Assembly (NCBI RefSeq): GCF_950023065.1
Contig: NC_088680.1
Span: forward strand, 40,040,559-40,104,558
Direction of reading: 5' to 3'
DNA from: Planococcus citri
Taxonomy: Eukaryota; Arthropoda; Insecta; Hemiptera; Pseudococcidae
DNA: 64,000 bases
The notes under the pieces were generated by a model. The model saw nothing but the letters and a program-made list of their open reading frames with translations, did not search any database and was not told the origin of the DNA. A program made the position numbers and the translations under genes. Below, one piece after another: positions 36,153 through 47,800 of this stretch (positions are counted from its first letter, which is position 1; every line of letters begins with the position of its first letter).

Positions 36153-37753
36153 GCATTTTGTGAATGATGGAAAAAGGTGAAAATTTCCACTTACCAAGCA
36201 CCTATGATTTGTGGAGACTTGGTCAGTGATTTTCAAGAAATATCAAAATGGCCGTATGAGTTGAGTACGGCATTTTGTGAATGATGGAAAAAGGTGAAAA
36301 TTTCCACTTACAAAACAACTATGATTTGTGGAGACTTGGTCAGTGAATTTCATAAAATATCAAAATGGCCGTATAAGTTGAGTACGGCATTTTGTGAATG
36401 ATGGAAAAAGGTGAAAATTTCCACTTACCAAGCACCTATGATTTGCGGAGACTTGGTCAGTGATTTTCATAAAATATCAAAATGGCCGTATAAGTTGAGT
36501 GCGGCATTTTGTGAATGATGGAAAAAGCAGAAAATTTCCACTTACCAAGCACCTATGATTTGTGGAGACTTGGTCAGTGATTTTCATAAAATATCAAAAT
36601 GGCCGTATAAGTTGAGTACGGCATTTTGTGAATGATGGAAAATGGTGAAAATTTCCACTTACCAAGCACCTATGATTTGTGGAGACTTGGTCAGTGATTT
36701 TCAAGAAATATCAAAATGGCCGTATAAGTTGAGTACGGCATTTTGTGAATGATGGAAAAAGGTGAAAATTTCCACTTACCAAGCACCTATGATTTGTGGA
36801 GACTTGGTCAGTGATTTTCAAGAAATATCAAAATGGCCGTATAAGTTGAGTACGGCATTTTGTGAATGATGGAAAAAGGTGAAAATTTCCACTTACCAAG
36901 CACCTATGATTTGTGGAGACTTGGTCAGTGATTTTCATGAAATATCAAAATGGCCGTATAAGTTGAGTACGGCATTTTGTGAATGATGGAAAAAGGTGAA
37001 AATTTCCACTTACCAAGCACCTATGATTTGTCGAGACTTGGTCAGTGATTTTCATAAAATATAAAAATGGCCGTATAAGTTGAGTACGGCATTTTGTGAA
37101 TGATGGAAAAAGGTGAATTTTCATAAAATATCAAAATGGCCGTATAAGTTGAGTACGGCATTTTGTGAATGATGGAAAAAGGTGAAAATTTCCACTTACC
37201 AAGCACCTATGATTTGTGGTGACTTGGTCAGTGATTTTCAAGAAATATCAAAATGGCCGTATGAGTTGAGTATGGCATTTTGTGAATGATGGAAAAAGGT
37301 GAAAATTTCCACTTACCAAGCACCTATGATTTGTCGAGACTTGGTCAGTGATTTTCATAAAATATAAAATGGCCGTATAAGTTGAGTACGGCATTTTGTG
37401 AATGATGGAAAAAGGTGAATTTTCATAAAATATCAAAATGGCCGTATAAGTTGAGTACGGCATTTTGTGAATGATGGAAAAAGGTGAAAATTTCCACTTA
37501 CCAAGCACCTATGATTTGTGGAGACTTGGTCAGTGATTTTCAAGAAATATCAAAATGGCCGTATAAGTTGAGTACGGCATTTTGTGAATGATGGGAAAAG
37601 GTGAATTTTCATGAAATATCAAAATGGCCGTATGAGTTGAGTACAGCATTTTGTGAATGATGGAAAAAGGTGAAAATTTCCACTTACAAAACAACTATGA
37701 TTTGTGGAGACTTGGTCAGTGATTTTCATAAAATATCAAAATGGCAGTATAAG
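36153..37753. repeat. Block B segment Q, copy 2
   Basis: Duplicate of 32300-33900 at an offset of 3,853. To its right, about 37750-39080 continues to follow block A (about 18120-19330), with one extra monomer. Confidence 0.75.
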
Positions 37754-40700
37754 TTGAGTACGGCATTTTGTGAATGATGGAAAAAGGTGAAAATTTCCAC
37801 TTGCCAAGCACCTATGATTTGTGGAGACTTGGTCAGTGATTTTCATAAAATATCAAAATGGCCGCATAAGTTGAGTACGGCATTTTGTGAATGATGGAAA
37901 AAGGTGAAAATTTCCACTTACCAAGCACCTATGATTTGTGGAGACTTGGTCAGTGATTTTCAAGAAATATCAAAGTGGCCGTATGAGTTGAGTACGGCAT
38001 TTTGTGAATGATGGAAAAAGGTGAAAATTTCCACTTACAAAACAACTATGATTTGTGGAGACTTGGTCAGTGATTTTCATAAAATATCAAAATGGCCCTA
38101 TAAGTTGAGTACGGCATTTTGTGAATGATGGAAAAAGGTGAAAATTTCCACTTACCAAGCACCTATGATTTGTGGAGACTTGGTCAGTGATTTTCAAGAA
38201 ATATCAAAATGGCCGTATAAGTTGAGTACGGCATTTTGTGAATGATGGAAAAAGGTGAAAATTTCCACTTACCAAGCACCTATGATTTGTGGAGACTTGG
38301 TCAGTGATTTTCAAGAAATATCAAAATGGCCGTATAAGTTGAGTACGGCATTTTGTGAATGATGGAAAAAGGTGAAAATTTCCACTTACCAAGCACCTAT
38401 GATTTGTGGAGACTTGGTCAGTGATTTTCAAGAAATATCAAAGTGGCCGTATGAGTTGAGTACGGCATTTTGTGAATGATGGAAAAAGGTGAAAATTTCC
38501 ACTTACCAAGCACCTATGATTTGTGGAGACTTGGTCAGTGATTTTCAAGAAATATCAAAATGGCCGTATAAGTTGAGTACGGCATTTTGTGAATGATGGA
38601 AAAAGGTGAAAATTTCCACTTACCAAGCACCTATGATTTGTGGAGACTTGGTCAGTGATTTTCATAAAATATCAAAATGGCCGTATAAGTTGTGTACGGC
38701 ATTTTGTGAATGATGGAAAAAGGTGAAAATTTCCACTTACCAAGCACCTATGATTTGTGGTGACTTGGTCAGTGATTTTCAAGAAATATCAAAATGGCCG
38801 TATGAGTTGAGTATGGCATTTTGTGAATGATGGAAAAAGGTGAAAATTTCCACTTACAAAACAACTATGATTTGTGGAGACTTGGTCAGTGATTTTCAAG
38901 AAATATCAAAATGGCCGTATAAGTTGAGTACGGCATTTTGTGAATGATGGAAAAAGGTGAAAATTTCCACTTACCAAGCACCTACGATTTGTGGAGACTT
39001 GGTCAGTGATTTTCAAGAAATATCAAAATGGCCGTATAAGTTGAGTACGGCATTTTGTGAATGATGGAAAAAGGTGAAAATTTCCACTTACCAAGCACCT
39101 ATGATTTGTGGAGACTTGGTCAGTGATTTTCATAAAATATCAAAATGGCCGTATAAGTTGAGTACGGCATTTTGTGAATGATGGAAAAAGGTGAAAATTT
39201 CCACTTACCAAGCACCTATGATTTGTGGTGACTTGGTCAGTGATTTTCAAGAAATATCAAAATGGCCGTATGAGTTGAGTACGGCATTTTGTGAATGATG
39301 GAAAAAGGTGAAAATTTCCACTTACAAAACAACTATGATTTGTGGAGACTTGGTCAGTGATTTTCAAGAAATATCAAAATGGCCGTATAAGTTGAGTACG
39401 GCATTTTGTGAATGATGGAAAAAGGTGAAAATTTCCACTTACCAAGCACCTATGATTTGTGGAGACTTGGTCAGTGATTTTCATAAAATATCAAAATGGC
39501 CGTATAAGTTGAGTACGGCATTTTGTGAATGATGGAAAAAGGTGAAAATTTCCACTTACCAAGCACCTATGATTTGTGGAGACTTGGTCAGTGATTTTCA
39601 TAAAATATCAAAATGGCCGTATAAGTTGAGTACGGCATTTTGTGAATGATGGAAAAAGGTGAAAATTTCCACTTACCAAGCACCTATGATTTGTGGAGAC
39701 TTGGTCAGTGATTTTCATAAAATATCAAAATGGCCGTATAAGTTGAGTACGGCATTTTGTGAATGATGGAAAAAGGTGAAAATTTCCACTTACCAAGCAC
39801 CTACGATTTGTGGAGACTTGGTCAGTGATTTTCAAGAAATATCAAAATTGTCATATAAGTTGAGTGCGGCATTTTGTGAATGATGGAAAAAGGTGAAAAT
39901 TTCCACTTACCAAGCACCTATGATTTGTGGAGACTTGGTCAGTGATTTTCATAAAATATCAAAATGGCCGTATAAGTTGAGTATGGCATTTTGTGAATGA
40001 TGGAAAAAGGTGAAAATTTCCACTTACCAAGCACCTATGATTTGTGGAGACTTGGTCAGTGATTTTCAAGAAATATCAAAATGGCCGTATGAGTTGAGTA
40101 CGGTATTTTGTGAATGATGGAAAAAGGTGAAAATTTCCACTTACAAAACAACTATGATTTGTGGAGACTTGGTCAGTGATTTTCAAGAAATATCAAAATG
40201 GCCGTATGAGTTGAGTACGGCATTTTGTGAATGATGGAAAAAGGTGAATTTTCATAAAATATCAAAATGGCAGTATAAGTTGAGTACGGCATTTTGTGAA
40301 TGATGGAAAAAGGTGAAAATTTCCACTTACCAAGCACCTATGATTTGTGGAGACTTGGTCAGTGATTTTCATAAAATATCAAAATGGCCGCATAAGTTGA
40401 GTACGGCATTTTGTGAATGATGGAAAAAGGTGAAAATTTCCACTTACCAAGCACCTATGATTTGTGGAGACTTGGTCAGTGATTTTCAAGAAATATCAAA
40501 ATGGCCGTATGAGTTGAGTACGGCATTTTGTGAATGATGGAAAAAGGTGAAAATTTCCACTTACAAAACAACTATGATTTGTGGAGACTTGGTCAGTAAT
40601 TTTCATAAAATATCAAAATGGCCGTATAAGTTGAGTATGGCATTTTGTGAATGATGGAAAAAGGTGAATTTTCATAAAATATCAAAATGGCCGTATAAGT

Positions 40701-41719
40701 TGAGTACGGCATTTTGTGAATGATGGAAAAAGGTGAAAATTTCCACTTACCAAGCACCTACGATTTGTGGAGACTTGGTCAGTGATTTTCATAAAATATC
40801 AAAATGGCCGTATAAGTTGTGTATGGCATTTTGTGAATGATGGAAAAAGGTGAAAATTTCCACTTACCAAGCACCTATGATTTGTGGTGACTTGGTCAGT
40901 GATTTTCATAAAATATCAAAATGGCCGTATAAGTTGAGTACGGCATTTTGTGAATGATGGAAAAAGGTGAAAATTTCCACTTACCAAGCACCTATGATTT
41001 GTGGAGACTTGGTCAGTGATTTTCATAAAATATCAAAATGGCCGTATAAGTTGAGTACGGCATTTTGTGAATGATGGAAAAAGGTGAAAATTTCCACTTA
41101 CCAAGCACCTATGATTTGTGGAGACTTGGTCAGTGTTTTCATAAAATATCAAAATGGCCGTATAAGTTGAGTACGGCATTTTGTGAATGATGGAAAAAGG
41201 TGAATTTTCATAAAATATCAAAATGGCCGTATAAGTTGAGTACGGCATTTTGTGAATGATGGAAAAAGGTGAAAATTTCCACTTACCAAGCACCTACGAT
41301 TTGTGGAGACTTGGTCAGAGATTTTCAAGAAATATCAAAATGGCCGTATAAGTTGAGTACGGCATTTTGTGAATGATGGAAAAAGGTGAATTTTCATAAA
41401 ATATCAAAATGGCCGTATAAGTTGAGTACGGCATATTGTGAATGATGGAAAAAGGTGAAAATTTCCACTTACCAAGCACCTATGATTTGTGGAGACTTGG
41501 TCAGTGATTTTCAAGAAATATCAAAATGGCCGTATAAGTTGAGTACGGCATTTTGTGAATGATGGAAAAAGGTGAAAATTTCCACCTACAAAACAACTAT
41601 GATTTGTGGAGACTTGGTCAGTGATTTTCAAGAAATATCAAAATGGCTGTATAAGTTGAGTACGGCATTTTGTGAATGATGGAAAAAGGTGAAAATTTCC
41701 ACTTACCAAGCACCTATGA

Positions 41720-43505
41720 TTTGTGGAGACTTGGTCAGTGATTTTCAAGAAATATCAAAATGGCCGTATAAGTTGAGTACGGCATTTTGTGAATGATGGA
41801 AAAAGGTGAAAATTTCCACTTACCAAGCACCTATGATTTGTGGAGACTTGGTCAGTGATTTTCAAGAAATATCAAAATGGCCGTATAAGTTGAGTACGGC
41901 ATTTTGTGAATGATGGAAAAAGGTGAAAATTTCCACTTACCAAGCACCTATGATTTGTGGTGACTTGGTCAGTGATTTTCATAAAATATCAAAATGGCCG
42001 TATAAGTTGAGTACGGCATTTTGTGAATGATGGAAAAAGGTGAATTTTCATAAAATATCAAAATGGCCGTATAAGTTGAGTACGGCATTTTGTGAATGAT
42101 GGAAAAAGGTGAAAATTTCCACTTACCAAGCACCTATGATTTGTGGAGACTTGGTCAGTGATTTTCATAAAATATCAAAATGGCTGTATAAGTTGAGTAC
42201 GGCATTTTGTGAATGATGGAAAAAGGTGAAAATTTCCACTTACCAAGCACCTATGATTTGTGGAGACTTGGTCAGTGATTTTCATAAAATATCAAAATGG
42301 CCTTATAAGTTGAGTACAGCATTTTGTGAATGATGGAAAAAAGTGAATTTTCATAAAATATCAAAATGGCCGTATAAGTTGAGTACGGCATTTTGTGAAT
42401 GATGGAAAAAGGTGAAAATTTCCACTTACCAAGCACCTATGATTTGTGGAGACTTGGTCAGTGATTTTCAAGAAATATCAAAATGGCCGTATAAGTTGAG
42501 TACGGCATTTTGTGAATGATGGAAAAAGGTGAATTTTCATAAAATATCAAAATGGCCGTATAAGTTGAGTACGGCATTTTGTGAATGATGGAAAAAGGTG
42601 AAAATTTCCACTTACCAAGCACCTATGATTTGTGGAGACTTGGTCAGTGATTTTCAAGAAATATCAAAATGGCCGTATAAGTTGAGTACGGCATTTTGTG
42701 AATGATGGAAAAAGGTGAAAATTTCCACTTACCAAGCACCTATGATTTGTGGAGACTTGGTCAGTGATTTTCATAAAATATCAAAATGGCCGTATAAGTT
42801 GAGTACGGCATTTTGTGAATGATGGAAAAAGGTGAAAATGTCCACTTACCAAGCACCTATGATTTGTGGAGACTTGGTCAGTGATTTTCATAAAATATCA
42901 AAATGGCCGTATAAGTTGAGTACGGCATTTTGTGAATGATGGAAAAAGGTGAAAATTTCCACTTACCAAGCACTTATGATTTGTGGAGACTTGGTCAGTG
43001 ATTTTCATAAAATATCAAAATGGCTGTATAAGTTGAGTACGGCATTTTGTGAATGATGGAAAAAGGTGAAAATTTCCACTTACCAAGCACCTATGATTTG
43101 TGGAGACTTGGTCAGTGATTTTCAAGAAATATCAAAATGGCCGTATGAGTTGAGTACGGCATTTTGTGAATGATGGAAAAAGGTGGAAATTTCCACTTAC
43201 AAAACAACTATGATTTGTGGAGACTTGGTCAGTGATTTTAATAAAATATCAAAATGGCCGTATAAGTTGAGTATGGCATTTTGTGAATGATGGAAAAAGG
43301 TGAAAATTTCCACTTACCAAGCACCTATGATTTGTGGAGACTTGGTCAGTGATTTTCATAAAATATCAAAATGGCCATATAAGTTGAGTACGGCATTTCG
43401 TGAATGATGGAAAAAGGTGAATTTTCAGAAAATATCAAAATGGCCGTATAAGTTGAGTACGGCATTTTGTGAATGATGGAAAAAGGTGAAAATTTCCACT
43501 TACCA
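41720..43505. repeat. Segment found on both sides of BEL copy 2 (pair with 51236-53021)
   Basis: Offset 9,516. Rare variants match: CCTTATAAG with ACAGC (42301/51817), AAAATGTCC (42840/52356), CACTTATGATT, and TTTTAATAAAAT (43236/52752). It shows that the array already held repeats of this segment around the place where the element sits. Confidence 0.78.
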
Positions 43506-44272
43506 AGCACCTACAATTTGTGGAGACTTGGTCAGAGATTTTCAAGAAATATCAAAATGGCCGTATAAGTTGAGTACGGCATTTTGTGAATGATGGAAAA
43601 AGGTGAATTTTCATAAAATATCAAAATGGCCGTATAAGTTGAGTACGGCATATTGTGAATGATGGAAAAAGGTGAAAATTTCCACTTACCAAGCACCTAT
43701 GATTTGTGGAGACTTGGTCAGTGATTTTCATAAAATATCAAAATGGCCGTATAAGTTGAGTACGGCATTTTGTGAATGATGGAAAAAGGTGAAAATTTCC
43801 ACTTACCAAGCACCTATGATTTGTGGAGACTTGGTCAGTGATTTTCATAAAATATCAAAATGGCCGTATAAGTTGAGTACGGCATTTTGTGAATGATGGA
43901 AAAAGGTGAAAATTTCCACTTACCAAGCACCTATGATTTGTGGAGACTTGGTCAGTGATTTTCAAGAAATATCAAAATGGCCGTATGAGTTGAGTACAGC
44001 TTGTGAATGATGGAAAAAGGTGAAAATTTCCACTTACCAAGCACCTATGATTTGTGGAGACTTGGTCAGTGATTTTCAAGAAATATCAAAATGGCCGTAT
44101 AAGTTGAGTATGGCATTTTGTGAATGATGGAAAAAGGTGAAAATTTCCACTTACCAAGCACCTATGATTTGTGGAGACTTGGTCAGTGATTTTCATAAAA
44201 TATCAGAATGGCTGTATAAGTTGAGTACGGCATTTTGTGAATGATGGAAAAAGGTGAAAATTTCCACTTACC

Positions 44273-44277
44273 AAGCA
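44273..44277. other. Target-site duplication, left, BEL copy 2
   Basis: AAGCA, repeated at 50873-50877; the same monomer position as at copy 1. Confidence 0.92.
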
Positions 44278-44535
44278 TGTTGGGGTATTAATTACCATTA
44301 GTATTCGTTTATACTCGGCGATGTTCGTGCCGAATCGTTATCTGTAGTTTAGCAAATGTTCTCGCATCATTATTCTCGTACTTCGAGTAACTTGTATTTT
44401 TCTATCCGACTAAATGGTCTGTTTTATCGTGTGTACTTTTGTGCAATTATGTTGTTTCGTTAATTAAACTATTTCGTTCGTTGTTCAAATTTATTTCGAG
44501 TTTTATTTTTCATATTTTTTACTATGAAAGAAACA
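44278..44535 (+). repeat. 5' LTR, BEL copy 2 (258 bp)
   Basis: TGTTGGGG...GAAACA. Two differences from the copy 1 5' LTR (44475 C, 44487 A) and six from its own 3' LTR. Confidence 0.96.
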
Positions 44536-44536
44536 A

Positions 44537-44552
44537 TGGTCCTCCGAGCCGG
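44537..44552 (+). promoter_or_regulatory. Primer binding site, tRNA-Tyr-like
   Basis: Identical to 21382-21397, including the one mismatch to the recalled tRNA-Tyr end, so the mismatch predates the duplication. Confidence 0.72.
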
Positions 44553-44573
44553 ATGCATCTAACCATGCATCCG
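44550..44573 (+). other. Hairpin just 3' of the primer binding site
   Basis: Same 9-bp stem and 6-base loop as at 21395-21418. Confidence 0.7.
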
Positions 44574-44579
44574 TGTATT

Positions 44580-44807
44580 CGTCGCAATTTTTCTATCGTG
44601 AAAAATTGAATAAATTTTCGTCGCAATTTTTCGTGTTGGAAAAATTGAATTTAACTACTTCGTCGCAATTTTTCGTTTTATCGTAAGTGAAAAGTTGAAT
44701 TATTCGTGGCAATTTTCGAGTGAAAATTGAATAGAATTTCGTTGCAGTTTCGTAAGTAGAATTTCGAGTAACTATTTCGTCGCAGTTTTTCGTTGGTGAA
44801 AAATTGA
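44580..44807 (+). repeat. Six hairpin-type repeats in the BEL leader
   Basis: Identical by eye to 21425-21652, with the same stems, the same shortened unit 4 and the same degenerate unit 5. Confidence 0.75.
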
Positions 44808-44888
44808 GCAAACAAAGTGTCGTTTACGTAATTCGTAATATCGTTCGTTGGCTAATAAATAGCAATATTTTCGAGTCGTTTTTTGTGA

Positions 44889-47800
44889 ATGAAAATTATT
44901 CATTATCCCACAATGTCTCCGGAAGATGCCGCAGCAGCTAGAGAAGCTGCTCTCGAAAAAGCAAAAGAAGATTTGAAGAGAGATAGACGTCTCCTTATTC
45001 GAAATCTCATCGCGAATCATGAAATGGTTAGTATTCAGATCTCTGATGCTAATGAGCAGGCATCCGAAGCCTTGCTCAACGAAATTTCGACAAATATCGA
45101 GCAATGGCGAGCAGACTTGGATATGCTTGCCAAAATCAATACTGAATTGTGTGATTTCATTGACCCAGAGTGGACAGTGGAACAGATCGCAGCCAATGAT
45201 GATGAAATCTGCTCGGAATATCAAACTTCAAGGTTCGAAATGAATAATTTGATCGGAAAGTTCCGAACTATTGAATCGAAATTTCGTCTCGAACAAGAGA
45301 AAAACGATCGACAAAGTGGCAGAGCCACTTATAGCAAAAGGTCCTTCGGTGGTGGCCACACTTCGCTCTATTTCGATGCTCCTGTCATCAACCCCATGTT
45401 GAAAATTCAGGACATTCCTGTTCCAAAGTTCGACGGAATTTATAAAAATTATCCTGACTGGCACGAAGAATTCATAAACATCGTTCATCGAAATGAGAAT
45501 TTAGACGATTACCAACGAATGTTCTTATTAAAACGGGCCTTAGTTGGCAAGGCAGAACATTTTTTGAAAGATTTCGGCACCAAAGGCGAATTGTACAAGT
45601 CAGCCTTAGATGCAATCGAATTTTCCTACGATAATCGTCGCAGAATTATTGCGGAGCACCTCGCAGCGTTATTCGATTCTCCAGCAATAAAAGTTCCAAC
45701 CTTGAGGGACTCGTTGGACGAATTAAATCGAACTATTCGTGGGCTCAAGGTTTGTGGCATAAATACTGATGCCCTTTCTCCAGTGATTACGTTTATGGTT
45801 TCTCGAAAGCTCCCAGAGAAAATTCGCCTCGATTGGGAAAATTCCATCCAAGAAAAGTCCAAGTATCCTGAGCATACTAAATTATTCGAATTTCTACAAA
45901 ATCGCTGCTTCGCTTATGAGACAGCAACCGCCTCAGCGTCGTCGTCGTCGTCATCATCGTCGTCTGTTCCAGTCAACGAATCGTCAAAAACAAAGGTCCA
46001 ATCGAAGTTGGTCAAATCGAGTGGCAGTGTTCCAGCCAAAAAGTCGTTCGCAGCTGATTCTAGTTCGTCAAAATCAGTAGGTAGATTACCACCTAAGTGT
46101 TTATGTTGTGGGGATTTACATTATTTAAATCAATGTGCTATTTTTTGTTGTAAATCGGTAAATGATAAATTCGAATTCGTGAAGGCACATAGTTTGTGCT
46201 TAAAATGTTTCAATCCTAATCACAAGGTTGGGGATTGTAAAAGATACGACTGTGCCAAGTGTAAGGGACGACATAATATTTTATTACATAGAGAACCGAA
46301 TAATGGTTCAAGTGGTCCTAATACTCAAACTTCGAGTAATAATCTTGGTCACAACACCAATCAGAGTTCAGAAAGTGGTAATTCCACTGGAAGTGGTAGT
46401 GCTTCGACTACAAACACTTCAGCTTGTGCCTTTGCATCCTCTCGTTCAGTTATTCTATCCACTGCGATAGTGAAAGTTCAGGGTAAGAATGGAGTGACCT
46501 TGGGTAGAGTATTATTTGACCAAGGCTCTGAAGCTTCCTTGATTTCGAGGGAATTTTGCGAAAAAGCAAACTTAAAGGTTGTCAAAAGCCAAGTTACAAC
46601 GAATCTGGTTGGTATTAACGATAATTCTAAAGAATTGACTCATTCGTCTAGATTTGTGTTGAAATCTAGATACAATTCATTTTCGATCGTAATTGATGCT
46701 GATGTCATCAATAAAATTCCTTGTTCGGTTTCTCAACATGATATCTCGAAGATTGTTGAGGATTTCAATTCGTTATCGTTCGGTGAGAGTAAGGACTTAT
46801 TGCCTCACTCTAATGTTGATATTTTGCTAGGAAATGAATATGTAGAATTCATTTTCGAAGAAAAGCGTCGTTTTGTTGAAAGTCTTTGCTTGAGAGACTC
46901 AAAATTCGGAGTTATTGTCTCCGGAGCAATAAAAAAGGCCTCATTTTTGGCTGAACGAAAACCCTTTTGTGGTTTATCAAATACTGAACTTTCAGTTCAA
47001 TTTGATCATTTTGTCAATTCGGACAAATTTACAGAAAACAATTCAAAAAATGATGAATTAATCACTGAGTATGCTCTCATTGATAAGCATTTCGAAGAAA
47101 CCTACTCTATTGATCCAGAGTCTGGTAAATTTGTTATTTCGTTGCCACTGAAATCATCAGTGGAAAATTTAAAAGGTTCGTTTCACAGAGTTCGAAACAT
47201 TTATTTGAAATCAGAAAAACGTCGTTCTGAAATTGCTAAAAAAGGATACGTTGATATTCTCAACGAGTACATAAAATTGGGTCATTTGTGCACTCTTGAA
47301 GGAAATCCAAAAGAAAATGCATACTTTATTCCACATCACTTGGTTTCTAAAACCACAACGAGTGGAGTAAGTTTTAGATTGGTTTTCAATGCGTCATTTT
47401 TGGATGAGCTTGGAACGTCATTGAATGACCATTTTTTGAATGGTCCACCTATTCAACGCGATCTTTTCGCGATCATTCTCAGTTTCAGATTGTATATTAT
47501 TGCAATCTGTGCTGATATTTTTCGAATGTATCGATCTATTTGGATAGCCAAACAAGATTGGCACTTACAGACTATTTTCTATCGTTTTGAACCCAATGAG
47601 GTTCTAAAATTGGCTGAATTAACCACCTTAGTAAATGGTATCGGACCTGCTATGTTTTTAGCAACAAAATGTTTGAATAAAGTTGGTGAATTGATTAAAA
47701 AATCATCACCTAAAGCAGCTCAATCTATTCAAGATGAGTTTTATGTTGATAATTGGATGTCCGGAGCTATGGACGAAAATTCAGCCATTGAATTACAAAA

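Larger units (their letters stand above)
27718..44277. repeat. Satellite array, block B (117-bp monomer)
   Basis: Same monomer, orientation and variants as block A. Its left part (27718 to about 30600) corresponds to the start of block C (50873 to about 54300). Its right part (about 31450-44277) corresponds in order, with insertions and losses of monomers, to about 13450-21122 of block A. This is what a tandem duplication of a roughly 23-kb unit would leave. No gene seen on either strand. Confidence 0.96.
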